In this document: positions 12,333 to 24,590 of the stretch, piece by piece | How the letters are laid out: each line of letters begins with the position of its first letter | How positions within the stretch are numbered: position 1 is the first letter of the stretch | Translations under genes and position numbers: made by a program | Assembly: GCA_018907035.1 (NCBI GenBank) | Contig: JACCIC010000215.1 | Location: 62,001-126,000 of the forward strand | DNA length: 64,000 nucleotides | Source of the DNA: Sycobia sp. Sy_11 | Lineage: Eukaryota; Arthropoda; Insecta; Hymenoptera; Epichrysomallidae | Direction: 5' to 3' | The notes under the pieces: model-generated | Seen by the model: only the letters and a program-made list of their open reading frames with translations | Database searches by the model: none | What the model was told of the DNA's origin: nothing

Positions 12333-12386
<54 letters not shown>
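12333..12386. repeat. (TA)n microsatellite
   Basis: Starts immediately after the Helitron 3' terminus. Confidence 0.95.
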
Positions 12387-12389
<3 letters not shown>

Positions 12390-12547
12390 TAATCATTGCC
12401 CTCGAGGTTGCACAGGCTTGGGTTTCCAAGCGACAATGTGTCATACCTACGCATGTACATAATCATATAAATAACAAGATGTTTAAATGTTTACGGTATC
12501 ATTTGTCAACCTTGTATAGAAGCTTAGCTTTATATGAATATATATCA

Positions 12548-12987
12548 TCATATCATATCATACGAATTTACAAAGACAAAGCGTGTTTTTGTTTGAACAT
12601 GATACCAAAAAACTATTGAACCGATTGTTCTGAAATTTGACATATATATTCTATATTATCTTGGGAAGAACATAGGCTATGTTTTTTATTGAAAATCATT
12701 TTAATTTCATCAGTAAATTATATTCACTGTTTTAGCAGTCAGTTTCACCAGCGGCCACTAGGTGGCGTCTTAAATCACGAACATCAACTAAAAGTAGTCC
12801 GCTTAAAGTATTAATCCAAGGCAGCTCAGAAGAATAATCATATCCAGTTTCGGAATTCGTATCCCAAAGAATATGTGACGTTAGTCGGTATTACCCTTTT
12901 TGTTCTTCAGGTTTATCTGACACTACTCTCACACCTTATGAATATCTTTTGATTTTTGTCGATTTTATTTTTTCTTACGTGAGAAAA

Positions 12988-13063
<76 letters not shown>

Positions 13064-13560
13064 TCTCCGTCTTCTCTTATAAAATGGTTTCGAATGCCAA
13101 ATCATACTGAACACAATTTGTGACCGCAAAGTGTTTAAGGCAAAGGGAGTGAGCGAAAATAGACTTATATGAAGAGATTCATATTCTATCATTCGAACAC
13201 GCACACTCCCAGTAAAAGTCGTCCCGGGATACCTGGACATCTATTCTATCTTCTCAACAGAAAACTCTCTATAGCAGTCGTCCCGAGACATGTCCTATAA
13301 TTCGAACATGATACTCTCTGTAAACGTTGTCTCGAGACACTTGGACATCTTTTTCAACCGCCTGAACGCAAAAGAATAATTTCCTCCATAGAAGCCATAT
13401 ATATAAAGACATATATATGTGTATTAAATACGGTTGTACATTCTGTATATACATACTGTATATATAGAAGCGATGATAGGTAAATTACGGTCAATTATAT
13501 ATAGTAATATAGATTATTATATATAACGTATTTTTTACTTAGATATTATTGAATTGTTTA
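12548..13560 (+). mobile_element. Helitron-like element, 3' terminus lost
   Basis: Same TCATATCATACGAATTTACA start and leader as the element at 10372, same (TC)n tract (12994-13056) and a short remnant of the tandem repeat (13160-13350). Homology runs to about 13560 but the hairpin/CTAG end is absent. Confidence 0.55.
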
Positions 13561-13821
13561 AGAAATATATATATAGAGTATAGCTCTGCTAAGATTTTAA
13601 AGATATTGTCCAATCGACGAGTCCGAATCTCTGAATGTTTCAGCACAATAATTTCTAAGTTGCACCTATCGCTGTACTTATTCCGTTCATCTGCTTTTGC
13701 TGAAAATTTATGTATTTATTTATTTTGGGTTCTGATTGCGAATATCGTAGTGGCTTAGTGCATATTCTGATTTTTTATAGAATCAGAAGAAATCCATAAC
13801 AATGCTGGTTTTGAAAATGCT
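13561..13821. other. unassigned stretch
   Basis: No homology recognised; it lies between the broken Helitron and the rRNA fragment. Confidence 0.4.
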
Positions 13822-13858
<37 letters not shown>

Positions 13859-13945
13859 CTGGCCAAGCGTTCATAGCGACGTCGCTTTTTGATCCTTTGA
13901 TGTCAGCTCTTCCTATCATTGCGAAGACGAATCCCCAAGCGTAGG
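13822..13945 (+). rRNA. 28S rRNA gene fragment (pseudogene)
   Basis: About 124 bases closely match the highly conserved 28S segment containing GTCAGAAAAGTTACCACAGG, ATAACTGGCTTGTG, GCCAAGCGTTCATAGCGACG and TCGCTTTTTGATCC. Differences from the consensus include TTTGATGTCAG where functional genes have TTCGATGTCGG, that is CpG to TpG/CpA changes, consistent with decay. Sequence on both sides is unrelated. It is too short to be functional and is probably an rDNA scrap inserted into the FIG4 intron. Confidence 0.9.
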
Positions 13946-13950
13946 GCTGA

Positions 13951-13953
<3 letters not shown>

Positions 13954-14002
<49 letters not shown>
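13954..14002. repeat. (TA)n microsatellite
   Basis: Ends exactly where the LTR-like segment begins. Confidence 0.95.
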
Positions 14003-14005
<3 letters not shown>

Positions 14006-14893
14006 GATGCGAGGATAATTTTTATTTTCTGTGGATCGGTCCACTTATTTGTTCGCGCACACAAAGTAATAATAATAACTTCACTCTCTTACCTCAATCC
14101 TTCAGAGGAGGTCCCGTCAGCCGGGAAAGACAAAAAGGAATTTCGGGGAAAGAAAACTATTCGCGTTACCAACAACTAATCTCAATATAATTTATTTATC
14201 GTTATTTGTTCGCACGTTACAAGCCACATCCTCCCTCTAGTTAACGTAGCCACTCCACTCCCGGTTCACGTGCTCGGTACACCCCGACCGCGCCCCGCGA
14301 CTCGACGCGCCCACCGAACACGGAGGGAATGTACGAGGGAGAGAAAAGGGGAAGAAGGGAAACAAGGACGGACTCCACTCACCACGTGCGCGCGGTACCC
14401 CGCTGACTTCCGCAACTCGCCCGGCGCGGGTGGTTACTTGCCTTCGTTGGTGGAGGCAGGCGCCGATGACAGGGACCACTCGAATTCTCCTAAGATTCTG
14501 CCTCCTGGTGGTCTTCTCCCTGCTGTCTCTCTTTTCTCTTTCTCTTCAACTCACGTTCTCTTCCGCAATATTCACCCTCCTCGGGCTCCTCCCACGACCT
14601 CTCTACCTTCCGACTTTATCTTCTCCTTTTTCCTTTCTAACCCTTTCTCTGTTCTAACATCCCGACACCGCTCGACTCTCTCTCTTTTTTTACTTTGTTT
14701 CTTCTTTCCTTCCTTCACTACTCCTCTCTAAGCCTTCTTCACACCTCTCTATTCGGTGGTCAACCGCGGAGTTCCTCACGCATCTCGCCGTTCGCCGGGG
14801 GAGAAGGATGGGAAGAAGGGGAGGGCAGTACGGCGGCGGCCGATGACGGCCCACCGCGGTCGTGACGTGCCGAACACGGCCCTCGCACGTACA
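14003..14893 (-). mobile_element. solo LTR (probable)
   Basis: The segment begins TGTGATGCGAGG and ends CCTCGCACGTACA; these are imperfect inverted repeats starting TG and ending CA. It is GC-rich against AT-rich surroundings, with no long coding region I trust. A polyadenylation-like AATAAA lies on the - strand near 14192, so I orient it -. The left end abuts a TA array; no clear target duplication is visible on the right. Confidence 0.45.
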
Positions 14894-16982
14894 AATGTTG
14901 CAATAAGAATGATAATTACATTTAATTTGATTTATGTTATTGAATGGGATTGGCGTAAATTATAATCATGAGGAAATAAAAATGTTATTTTACCATCACA
15001 ATAAGACGATGTAATCGTACAAATGTTAATGGAAACAAAAATTCAAATTAATTTCTTGATTCTTGCTACCCTCGGAGAAAGAATAAATTCTCGTACAGAC
15101 TAAAGTTTCTAACCGACGCTTGGTTTCTGTTATTCCATGAACGCGTAGTATTGGTTGTTAACTGAGCGCCAATTTTTTTTTCTTTAATCAGAGGCAAAAG
15201 AAATTTATTTTTCATGTATTTAACACAAGGGTTTTCTTAATCTCTTTAGTAAATTGAGAAATAACCATTATAAACAAAACAACTAATTTATCAGATTTCA
15301 AAAACAAAATACAAGCGCTCCGAAATTTAGCAACTATATAATGTTTCATTAACTGTACTTAATAAATAATTGTTATCATTAGGACAGCCAGATTTACTTC
15401 TACGTTCTCTTGACTTAAAACCTACTATATCACAGAATTTAACTTGAAATTATTTAATAATATCAATAACGCAGATCTAAGTGCATATGATGCTGCATCC
15501 TGTGCCGTATTTATTTTTAATAAGTACTTTTTTTTTTAAATTTTAATTAGAAAATGAGTTCATTTTATTGAAAACAAAATTTTGTTGTATTACATAATCA
15601 ATGATTTAACTGAAACTAAGAAAGACTACCTCTTTATTAAATAGTAAATTAAATTCTTAATAAAATGAAGTCATCAAGGCAGTCCACTTAGTCGATTAAC
15701 TAAAGCAAAAGAAATCTTTCATTTATAATAAATAAAAATAAGCTCTACGTGAGATTTTTACTTTGTAAATTTGTTATGCTATGCTATAATACGCAAGATA
15801 ATTCTATATTCTAAATAATTTATATAAATGTTCAATGCTTATCTTATAGTTTAATATTTCTACAATCATTGACAATAACACAGAAATTTGGCTTAGAATA
15901 GAGAAGAATCAAGTCATATAATTATCAAAAATATCACAATGAAAAATGAAGATTAACACAAACATGCTTCATATAATTAACTAATGAAAATCTAAAATTG
16001 TCATTTTAAGGTGTTATTTAAATATTAATAATTATTAAAAATATTAAAGTTGTTGAAAATAGTTTCAACACGGACAACTTTATCCTTTATACTTCACATA
16101 GTTTACCATAGTAAAAGCAATTATTTGTATAATAGACATCATAGGTTTAATATTATTTAAATGCAAAAGAAAATATTTGATTTAATAAAGACAACAAAAA
16201 AAATCTTCATAATTTATTGTGACATTTCCAATTAATTAGTCTCGTTAAATTCTAATTCAATTAATTACTTTCTTAATTGCCATCGATCGTCAGTGCTCTC
16301 TTGATTCGGTTAAAGGAATTTCCAATAATCACCTTATTAAAATATCCTAAATTTTATCTTAATCACTACTTTGTACATCTAAATTAATACTCTTTAGCGT
16401 ACTGTTTGGTTGTTGTACTGGAGATGTCGGCGCATTCATTTTAGTCCATGTTCTTCTAAAAATTCATGAAGTCGTCTTGCTTTAGTTGCATCCGTTTGCA
16501 ATCCTTTAGTAAAGTTTGACAGCATTTCACTCTGATGCCAGCCAATCGAATAAAGTTTTTTTTTTTATTTAGTTATCTTCTTGATATTGCGTTTGCTCTT
16601 TTTCCATTTTTATCGTCTTTGTAATCATTACTATCTGTTACATTTTTTTCTTTTTCAGATATATCACTATTAGAATTATTTATTTTTTTCTTCATTTTAA
16701 TATCTATATTTTCAGGGTCAGTAGATTTTTTTATTAATACTTTTTTGTGCTTTATGATTTACCTTGTTCTCTTTCTCTTATCATCATTCCTTGGTATCTG
16801 TTCCTTTTTTTAAATTTATAATAAATCATTGTTTTTTTTTCTTTCATTTCATTCATCAAATATTTTTTTTATCATCATTCGTTATCGTCTCTTATTATTT
16901 GTCACTTACCTCTACCTCCCCTTTCTCAAGTTGTCATCATTCTCTTTACCTTTATAATTAACCATTATCGTCACTACTCACA
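14894..16982. other. AT-rich intron stretch
   Basis: Mostly featureless. On the - strand around 16560-16450 a short phrase YSIGWHQSEMLSNFTKGL runs on through LHEFLEEHGLK to a stop; it looks like real protein but I cannot assign it. Nothing else recognised. Confidence 0.35.
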
Positions 16983-17735
<753 letters not shown>

Positions 17736-17763
17736 TAATTAATTTTATTTCACTTATTTTCTA

Positions 17764-17975
17764 GTGGGTACCCGGGTACCCGGTTGTCCTCCAGAGCTAC
17801 TTTTTTTCAACAGCTGAATTTTCATTAACAAAAAATTTTTTTTATGCATTTAATATAGCCAACAGCTTCTGAAAACGTAAAACCGTGGGGATACGGAGCC
17901 TCAGATCGTAAAAATTTTTTTTCAATGAGTAATCGATAAAAATGTAACGCGGTGGATACCCGGGAACCCGGTTGC
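17764..17975. repeat. insert bounded by GGGTACCCGGTTG-type repeats
   Basis: Two similar motifs, ACCCGGGTACCCGGTTG near 17768 and ACCCGGGAACCCGGTTG near 17956, bracket about 190 bases of unrecognised sequence inside PLE material. It may be a small transposon or a duplicated target. Confidence 0.35.
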
Positions 17976-18205
17976 TCACATAAGGGTTTTAACATCAACT
18001 CGTGCATTATGTTTATTTTCGGTATTATAAATGTCAAACAAACTCTCAGCAATTAATTTATTAATAAATTCCACTCGATATCCATTATTAATGAAAGTTT
18101 CTCTTACTATGTGTAAATTATTTTATCTAAAATCTTTATGTGACAATTTTATTCCTCTGTCAATGACACCTTTCAGTGCTCCAATTTTGTTTCCGAATTG
18201 GTGCT
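17976..18205 (-). pseudogene. PLE reverse transcriptase/linker fragment
   Basis: The - strand reads FGNKIGALKGVIDRG and on through HNARVDV, matching the PLE copy at 49540-50018. Stops interrupt it. Confidence 0.65.
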
Positions 18206-18880
18206 TTTGTGGATGACATGGTAGATGTTTTTAATTCTGTACACGACCGATTCGATCATCGATATCGACCAAGTCGATAATCAGTTGAGTTATCGGGACA
18301 TTAATGTTATTAGATGTAATAATAAAGTGAAGCTTAATTAGTACGGAAATCCTACTTCGTCAGGTAGGTTTTTAGATTTTAATGCTCGCCACCAATTCGA
18401 AATTCTTCTCTTACCATATATTGGAGGATTATCTGAAAGAATTAAAAGAAATTTTCGGTAATATGACATTTTCTTTAAAAATAGTAATAATTTAAGTAAG
18501 TTGTTTAATAATTGCAATGATAAGGATGACTTATGTTTAAAATCTGGAGTTGTTTAAAAAATTAATTGTATAGATTGTAATAAATACTACATTAGACAGG
18601 TAGATATTTAAAAAAGATAATTTATGAACATAAACGTAGTTCACATACGTATTACTTCCGGTTTAAAGGAGCATTGTTTAAAGTTTTTATATTCTTTTGA
18701 TTTTGTGAATGTAGATATTTTAGAGCATGGTATTAATAATAAGTATAAAATAGAGAGTTTTGAAAGTATTCACATTTCCAAGAATCAAAATAATGTGAAT
18801 TGAATATTTTTAAATAGAAATCGATAAGACTCACAATTGTTCATATATACTGAAAACTCCTTATAATATTAATATAATTT
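18206..18880 (+). pseudogene. PLE fragment with GIY-YIG endonuclease remnant
   Basis: The + strand reads FVDDMVDVFNSVHDR (RT end), SGRFLDFNARHQFE, LPYIGGLSERIKRNF, then INCIDCNKYYI (the YIG of GIY-YIG is damaged) and TSGLKEHCLKFLYSFDFVNV. Stops and deletions throughout. It is arranged head to head with the - strand PLE fragment on its left. Confidence 0.7.
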
Positions 18881-18889
18881 GATTTATGT

Positions 18890-19190
18890 TTGACAATTCA
18901 ATAGCAAGGGAAAAATCTGAAAAATGTTGATTTTAAATCCTTTTCCTTTTAAATGCTTTTAAAAGAAAAAGGCTTTTGAAAAGAAAATTTAAAAAAAAAT
19001 TTCCTTTTAAATGCTTTTATTTGAACATTCTGTATTATCCATATTTGAAAATAATTATACAATTTTCTTCTTGCATAGAAAAAATAGAATGTTCAAAAAA
19101 ATATCAATTTATTCTTATAATTTGTTTTCACAAATTATTTTTAGTATGATTTGGCATACAACCATTTTATAAAAGAAGACAGAGAGAGAA

Positions 19191-19254
<64 letters not shown>

Positions 19255-19660
19255 CATTGTTCACGTGAGAAAAATTCAAAAATATACAAAAATTAAAAGA
19301 TGTCCATAAAATGTGAGAGTAGTGTCAGACTAATCTGAAGAACAAAAAAGATAATGCCGACCAAACTCACACTTTCTTTAGGATACGATCTGAGCTGGCC
19401 TGGTATTAATACTTTAAGCCGATTACTTTGAGGTGATGTTGGTGATTCAAGACTTCACCTAGTGGTCGCTGGTGAAGTTGACTACTAAAACTGTTAACTT
19501 AATTTATTGCTAAAAGTAAAATGATTTCCAGGAAAAAACATAGCATTTATCCTTTCCAAGATAATATAGAATCTATGTCAAATTTCAGTATAATCGGTTC
19601 TGTAGTTTTTTCGGTTATCGCGTACAAACAAAATCACGCTTTGTCTTTATAAATTAGTAT
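18890..19660 (-). mobile_element. Helitron-like right arm of the inverted repeat
   Basis: Reverse complement of 16983-17735 with scattered differences. Its outer end shows the Helitron 5' leader and runs into (GATAT)n and (TA)n at 19661-19739. A second short copy of the 5' leader is at 19741-19785. Confidence 0.6.
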
Positions 19661-19689
19661 GATATGATATGATATGATATGATATGATA

Positions 19690-19691
<2 letters not shown>

Positions 19692-19742
<51 letters not shown>

Positions 19743-19782
19743 CGTGTACAAGCAATAAGACGCTTTTCTTTATAAATTAGTA

Positions 19783-19829
<47 letters not shown>
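19692..19829. repeat. two (TA)n arrays around a Helitron 5' tip
   Basis: TA arrays 19692-19739 and 19786-19829 enclose a 45-base copy of the Helitron 5' leader. Confidence 0.85.
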
Positions 19830-19833
<4 letters not shown>

Positions 19834-19899
19834 AATTTTGAGGTTGTTGGTAAAGAAACCTACTTTGCCATCATTTCTTTTTTTGAACTCAAAAAAATG

Positions 19900-21186
19900 T
19901 CAGGTATGTGAATAAGTCTTTCCCGTTTTTTTTTCAAATTTTGAGCCTTTATTGTGAAAAAATGGTTACAAATGAATTATTGAAAGTATTGGCCATCGCT
20001 AGCTACAACTTTTTCCCATCTTTCTGGCAACATACGAATCCTGTTGCGAAAAAATTCGACCGGTTTGGCCTCTATCCAGTCATCCACCCATTTTTTGGCT
20101 TCCTCGTAGGAATGGAAGTGCTGGTCGGCCAGGCCATGCGTCATCGATCTGAAGAGATGGTAATCAGACGGAGCAACGTCTGGACTATACGGCGGGTGGG
20201 GTAGGACTTCCCATTTGAGCGTTGCTAAGTATGTTTTCACCGGCGGTGCAACATGTGGGCGAGCATTGTCATGTTGCAAAATATCTTTGTCGTGCCTGTC
20301 GGAGTATTGTGGCCGTTTTTCTCGCAGTGCGCGGCTCAAACGCATCAATTGTCGTCGATAGACCTCGCCTGTGATCCTTTTATTCGGTTTCAGAAGCTCA
20401 TAGTAAACCACACCTAGCTGGTCCCACCATATACAGAGCATGAGCTTGGCGCCATGAATATTTGGCTTGGCCGTCGATGATGATGCATGGCCGGGTAGTC
20501 CCCATGATTTTCTTCGCTTCGCATTATCGTAACGTACCCACTTTTCATCGCCAGTCACGATACGATGCAGAAAACCCTTTCTTTTATATCGCTGAAGCAG
20601 CTGTTCGCAAGTGAAAAAACGCCGTTCGACGTCTCTCAGCTTCAGTTCGTACGGCACCCAACTTCCTTGCTTTTGGATCATTCCCATGGCTTTCAAACGC
20701 TTGGAAATGGTTGTTCGGTCAACTCCCAATGCTTCAGCAAGTTCTTCTTGCATTTGACAAGAATCTTCATCAAGCAAAGTCGCCAATTCTCGATCTTCAA
20801 AGATTTGCGGCCGCCCGGAACGCTCCTTGTCTTCCACGTCGAAATCACGGCTTTTGAAGCGTCGAAACCATCTGCGAACACTTGAATCATCGACACAACC
20901 TTCTCCATAAGCCTCCTGAAGCACTCGATGCATCTCGGCAGTAGATTTCTTCAAATTGAACCAATAAAGTGATACTTCCCGCAAATAACGTCGACTCGGC
21001 TCAAATTTCGACATTTTCACGATATCAAAAATTTATGATGCGAAAAAATTTTAACTAATGTGTTAGTATGGAATTGTTGACATATGAATAAGCTTTCATT
21101 ATGACATATGTAACCATTGAATACTCGCACAGTATTGGTGGCGCCATCTCTTACAAAAAATGGGAAAGACTTATTCACACTCCTAA
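19900..21186 (-). mobile_element. mariner, mauritiana-type, complete
   Basis: 1287 bp, a typical full length. Terminal repeats: left TCAGGTATGTGAATAAGTC; right, reversed, TTAGGAGTGTGAATAAGTC. TA follows the right end; the left flank is TG, probably a mutated TA. It encodes one uninterrupted transposase. Confidence 0.9.
19977..21020 (-). CDS. mariner transposase, intact
   Basis: 347 codons, about the length of Mos1/Mboumar-type transposases (345). An N-terminal helix-turn-helix region covers about residues 1-115, WVPYEL is at 121-126, and the DD34D catalytic triad is at D158 (TGDEKW), D251 (HDNARPH) and D286 (YSPDVAPSDYH), with 34 residues between the last two Asp. It cuts and pastes elements with matching terminal repeats at TA sites. 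No stop or frameshift is present, so the protein could be active. It differs from the 37136-38179 copy at several residues (for example R59 for Gly and D246 for Val), so the two insertions are separate. Confidence 0.92.
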   Translation of the reverse strand: MKMSKFEPSRRYLREVSLYWFNLKKSTAEMHRVLQEAYGEGCVDDSSVRRWFRRFKSRDFDVEDKERSGRPQIFEDRELATLLDEDSCQMQEELAEALGVDRTTISKRLKAMGMIQKQGSWVPYELKLRDVERRFFTCEQLLQRYKRKGFLHRIVTGDEKWVRYDNAKRRKSWGLPGHASSSTAKPNIHGAKLMLCIWWDQLGVVYYELLKPNKRITGEVYRRQLMRLSRALREKRPQYSDRHDKDILQHDNARPHVAPPVKTYLATLKWEVLPHPPYSPDVAPSDYHLFRSMTHGLADQHFHSYEEAKKWVDDWIEAKPVEFFRNRIRMLPERWEKVVASDGQYFQ

Positions 21187-21261
21187 TAGTATACTATTAT
21201 TATATAATATAATAGCACTAGAGAATATAATATTGAAAAGAGGGGTAATAGTAATAAAATC

Positions 21262-21715
21262 GTGGTATTACCATATGTAAAAGGATTATCCGAAAGTATT
21301 AGAAGTACATTCAAAGAGCATAATATTCAAGCTTACTTTAGAAACAATAATAATATTAGAAAGCTATTTACTAATTGTAAAGACGAGGATGATAAATGTT
21401 TGAAAACATTCGAGAAAAAAAGGAGTCGTATACAACATAACGTGTAGGAACTATGACAGATATTATATTGGACAAACGGGAAGATACCTAAAACAAAGAA
21501 TATATGAACATCAATATAGCTTACGAAGTATGAATGGTATATCCGGGCTAAAAGAACATAGTTTAAACTTGTTATATTCTTTCAATTTTGAAAATGTAAA
21601 TATTTCAGAACAAGGTATTAAAAATAAATATACAAGGGAAACTCTTAAAAATTTTCATCTTTAGAACAATCCCGATAATGTAAATTTATTGTTAGAGTCA
21701 AGTAAATTGGACAAT
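21262..21715 (+). pseudogene. PLE GIY-YIG endonuclease domain
   Basis: PLEs combine a telomerase-like reverse transcriptase with a C-terminal GIY-YIG endonuclease. Here the linker is followed, after one frameshift near 21415, by NYDRYYIGQTGRYLKQRIYE with the YIG, the conserved Arg and the Glu still visible, then ISGLKEHSLNLLYSFNFENV. Without the frame break this would be a well-preserved endonuclease domain. Confidence 0.7.
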
Positions 21716-21854
21716 TCTTATCATTCCTTATTTATATAAAATTTGTATTTCGTATTTAAGTTAAGAAAGGGGGGTCCTATAAATGTTATACTAATAAATT
21801 TAGAGTTTGGATGGGATATATAAAGTAGCATGTTGGGTTTTTCAATTAAGTTTA

Positions 21855-21893
21855 GTTCCTGAGGATGAACCGTAGCGGTACGAAACGTCGAAC
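21855..21893 (+). ncRNA. hammerhead ribozyme-like motif in PLE
   Basis: GTTC, CTGAGGA (CUGANGA core), stem II GAACCG-TAG-CGGTAC (one mismatch), GAAA, C, GTC cleavage triplet, GAAC. Stem I GUUC/GAAC pairs perfectly. Stem III is minimal, as I recall for PLE hammerheads. Predicted cleavage lies after position 21889. Confidence 0.65.
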
Positions 21894-22108
21894 ACCAAGG
21901 TGATTCTAAATTTAAAGTGGTGGGAGCAGTCACATTGTCCTTTACTAACATATAATATTGCTTTTTTTATTTTTGTTTTATTAGTAATTTTATTTTAAGT
22001 TTATTTTTAATTTTAATACAATTTATTGTAGTAATAAATGTTATTTCACAATCTATCAGGCTGAATTTAAACATGGAAAGTCTGACTGCCATTATTTTAG
22101 CTAATATA

Positions 22109-22895
22109 TTGGGTGTGCAAATAAGTGTCGGCTGTTTTTGTATAAAGCAATAAGAATTTATTGTAAAAAAAAGACAAATAATGTCATTCAAAATATTGCC
22201 TGTCGGTTTCTACTGCTTCTGACCATCTTTCAGGCAGCAAGTGGATACCCCGTCTAAAAAATTGTTCACCTTTTGAGACAAATCTACGAATCGACCCATT
22301 TCTTCAATTCCTCGTAAGAAGTGAAGTGCTGCTTAGCCAGATCATGAGTCATCGACCGGAATAGGTGGTAGTCTGAAGGAGCAATGCCTGGTGAAGACAG
22401 CGAGTGGAGTAGGACGTCCCAATTCAGTGCTTCTAACATCTCCTGTACGATATTTGCAACATGTGGCCGAGCGATGTCATGCTGAAAAATAACTTTGGGA
22501 TATTGTGGACGTTTAAGGAACCCAATTTCCTTGCTTTTGGATCATACCCAGGATTTCGAGACGTTGTGAAACGTTGTGAAAGTTCATCTTGCGTTTGTCA
22601 TGGATCTTCCTCCATAAAAGCTTCCAATTCTGTGTCACCATATACTTTGGACCTTCCACTGCGTGATTTGTCCTCCATGTCAAAATCACCACATTTAAAT
22701 TTTTGGGACCACTCCTGACAACTTCTCTTACTCAAATGAACATGTGATACTAGCAAAAAGTCAGAGGTATTAAAAGGTTGTAATGTTTCCAGTTGTCAAC
22801 ATATATTATACGACTTTTTACAGCTGAAAATTTCGATGTTATCTTATCGGTGGCGCTATCTTTTCAAAACCGCGAAAACTTATTTGTACACCTAA
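22109..22895 (-). mobile_element. internally deleted mariner derivative
   Basis: Terminal repeats TTGGGTGTGCAAATAAGT and, reversed on the right, TTAGGTGTACAAATAAGT, with TA at both flanks (22107-22108, 22896-22897). At 787 bp it is about 500 bp shorter than a complete mariner. The - strand keeps broken transposase pieces. It is nested inside PLE sequence. Confidence 0.8.
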
Positions 22896-23038
22896 TATTA
22901 TAAAGACTGTAAGACCGATAAAAATATTTATTAATTTAATTCAGAACAGTCGACATAAGTACAATTTTTAATTCTATGTTTTCCAGCTCGTAGAATTCAA
23001 TGATTTCCTGCATTCTCTTTTTACTGAATCCCGACGTT

Positions 23039-23324
23039 CTATAGAAAAAGATCATCCACAGACTTGTAATCGATTATGAGGCGCGATAAATTGTATGTGC
23101 ATTCGCTTTGTTCGCGTGCCATAGAATTTCGCATTGTTCTCATAACCGTAAGCGTCTGCCGGCTGTATCGCTCTTTAAAATTTTCCTCGAATTCTTGTAG
23201 GAGAATTTTAGCGACTTCGGCGCTCGCACGCATCGGCCCACACGGTTGACTCCGCTCTGAAACCTTCAGGTTGGTGAGCTCCTCATGTATATGCCTGAAA
23301 GGCACTATTCAAGACTCGCGCACC
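23039..23324 (-). pseudogene. 3' reading frame after integrase (ORF3), fragment
   Basis: It follows a splice-acceptor-like TATGTTACAG ending at 23325. The protein contains ERYSRQTLTVMRTMRNSMAR and EQSECTYNLSRLIIDYK, clearly related to 32646-32943 in the other element. I do not recognise the family; no membrane segment or furin-like site is visible. Truncated by the left breakpoint. Confidence 0.5.
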
Positions 23325-23468
23325 TGTAACATATAATACATAATATCTCATATCAGATTTGAAGCTAATCCTAATATATACATGACTTACAGCAACTAGG
23401 AGAACTTAACGTAAACTAACTTAATCTTGGCTTCTGCGCCTTCACAGGGTGTTTAGTCTACTTTTTCT

Positions 23469-24580
23469 TCATTTGGGCGCAGTGGTAGAGAGTGCGATAG
23501 CGATACGTGTAAGGGCAATTTCCCTGTCTGACGTGTCTGATTCGGTTGCGCGCGATGAGAGGGATGTTCTATATTCGCCTCTTTGCGTGTTCGTAATTTC
23601 GCACTGATCCTCGCAACCTGACTGATCGCTCTCGGACTCGGATGATCTGGCTGTTCTCAATCCATCGGAGTTGCGTGTATGTCTGTTGATCGGGGAAGAA
23701 GATAATGGGCTATGTAGGCGTCGCATGCCTTCTTATGGTTCAGTGTCGCGCGGTGTAGATTATCGACGCAACCCTGTGTGAACGTTCTTTGAGAATCCCT
23801 CATCTTCTCCGATGAAGAACTTGAGTGTTACACGGTTTGTTGAGACGGTTCTTGTGAAACCATCGAAGTCAATAATAAAATACTTCCCGTCGTAATGGCA
23901 GTCGATCATTCGGTATGGGCCGGAGTACGGGCGGTGAAGGGATGTTTTCTTTGTTCCACGTTGTAAAAACTCTTTGTAAACGAAGCCTTTTGTCGCAATG
24001 TTGTGGTGTATGGATACCGGTCTAACGCTGTTCATATACTCCTTGAGCTCGGTGAGAAATTGGCCATCCATTGGTATTCCGCCGGACTGGCAGCTACGCT
24101 CATACATATACGAGAGAGTAGGCCCAGCAATACGGTCGGCAATAATAGAGGCCACTGGGGGTTCTCATTGTGACACCTAAAGGCTGCTTTCAGGTCCCGG
24201 TGCCACCGCTCGACCATGCCGTTCGCTGCAGAATGATAAGCGGAAGTCCTAATTCTTTCACTTCTGGTGAAGTCTAGGAGTTTCTTCAATAATTGCGCCT
24301 CGAATTAGGTTCCTTGTTCAATCGTGATTCGAAGTTGCGCACCAAACCGCGCGATCCATGTATTGTAGAATACGAACGCGGCGGTTCTGGCTGTAATATC
24401 TTGTATAGGCACGGCTTCGGTCCATTTCATATACCTCGGTGTATGATATATATGTTTTGTATACGTCGGTGGCGGGGTTTTCTGAATTTCTCGCTGGTGC
24501 GTGATCGTGAGGTCAAATTGACTTTCTAATTTCTCTCTAATTGATCGTGAGGTCAAATTGACTCTCTCTAAATTCAGCAA
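23469..24580 (-). pseudogene. Gypsy integrase, C-terminal half, decayed
   Basis: Blocks on the - strand: KWTEAVPIQDITARTAA, TWIARFGAQLRITIEQGT (Glu where the second catalytic Asp is expected), AYHSAANGMVERWHRDLKAA (catalytic Glu kept), LHRPYSGPYRMIDCHYD, and a Ser-rich C-terminal extension. The frame breaks near 24290, 24150 and 23740. It corresponds to the integrase at 30975-32607. Confidence 0.75.
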
Positions 24581-24590
24581 ATATCAGGGA

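Larger units (their letters stand above)
21215..22960 (+). mobile_element. Penelope-like element, 5'-truncated, with nested mariner
   Basis: Begins in the linker after reverse transcriptase (LPYVKGLSESIRSTFKEHN), has a GIY-YIG domain, then a 3' region with a hammerhead-like motif at 21855-21893, AATTTTATTT-type repeats and the terminal block CTGTAAGACCGATAAAAATA near 22920. A mariner derivative (22109-22895) is inserted at TA in the 3' region. No RT catalytic core is present. Confidence 0.7.
22975..24590 (-). mobile_element. CsRn1-like Ty3/Gypsy fragment
   Basis: Only the 3' half of pol and a downstream reading frame survive, in the same order as the + strand element at 29600-34955. Truncated on the left at the PLE end and on the right within integrase. 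No LTR seen. Confidence 0.7.

Noticed and set aside
14270..14731. 153-codon frame in GC-rich DNA (and overlapping frames on the other strand)
   Set aside because: Lies inside an LTR-like segment; Arg/Pro/Ser-rich composition follows from GC content; several frames are open at once.
20565..20885. 106-codon + strand frame, also at 37724 and 44202
   Set aside because: Antisense shadow of the mariner transposase.
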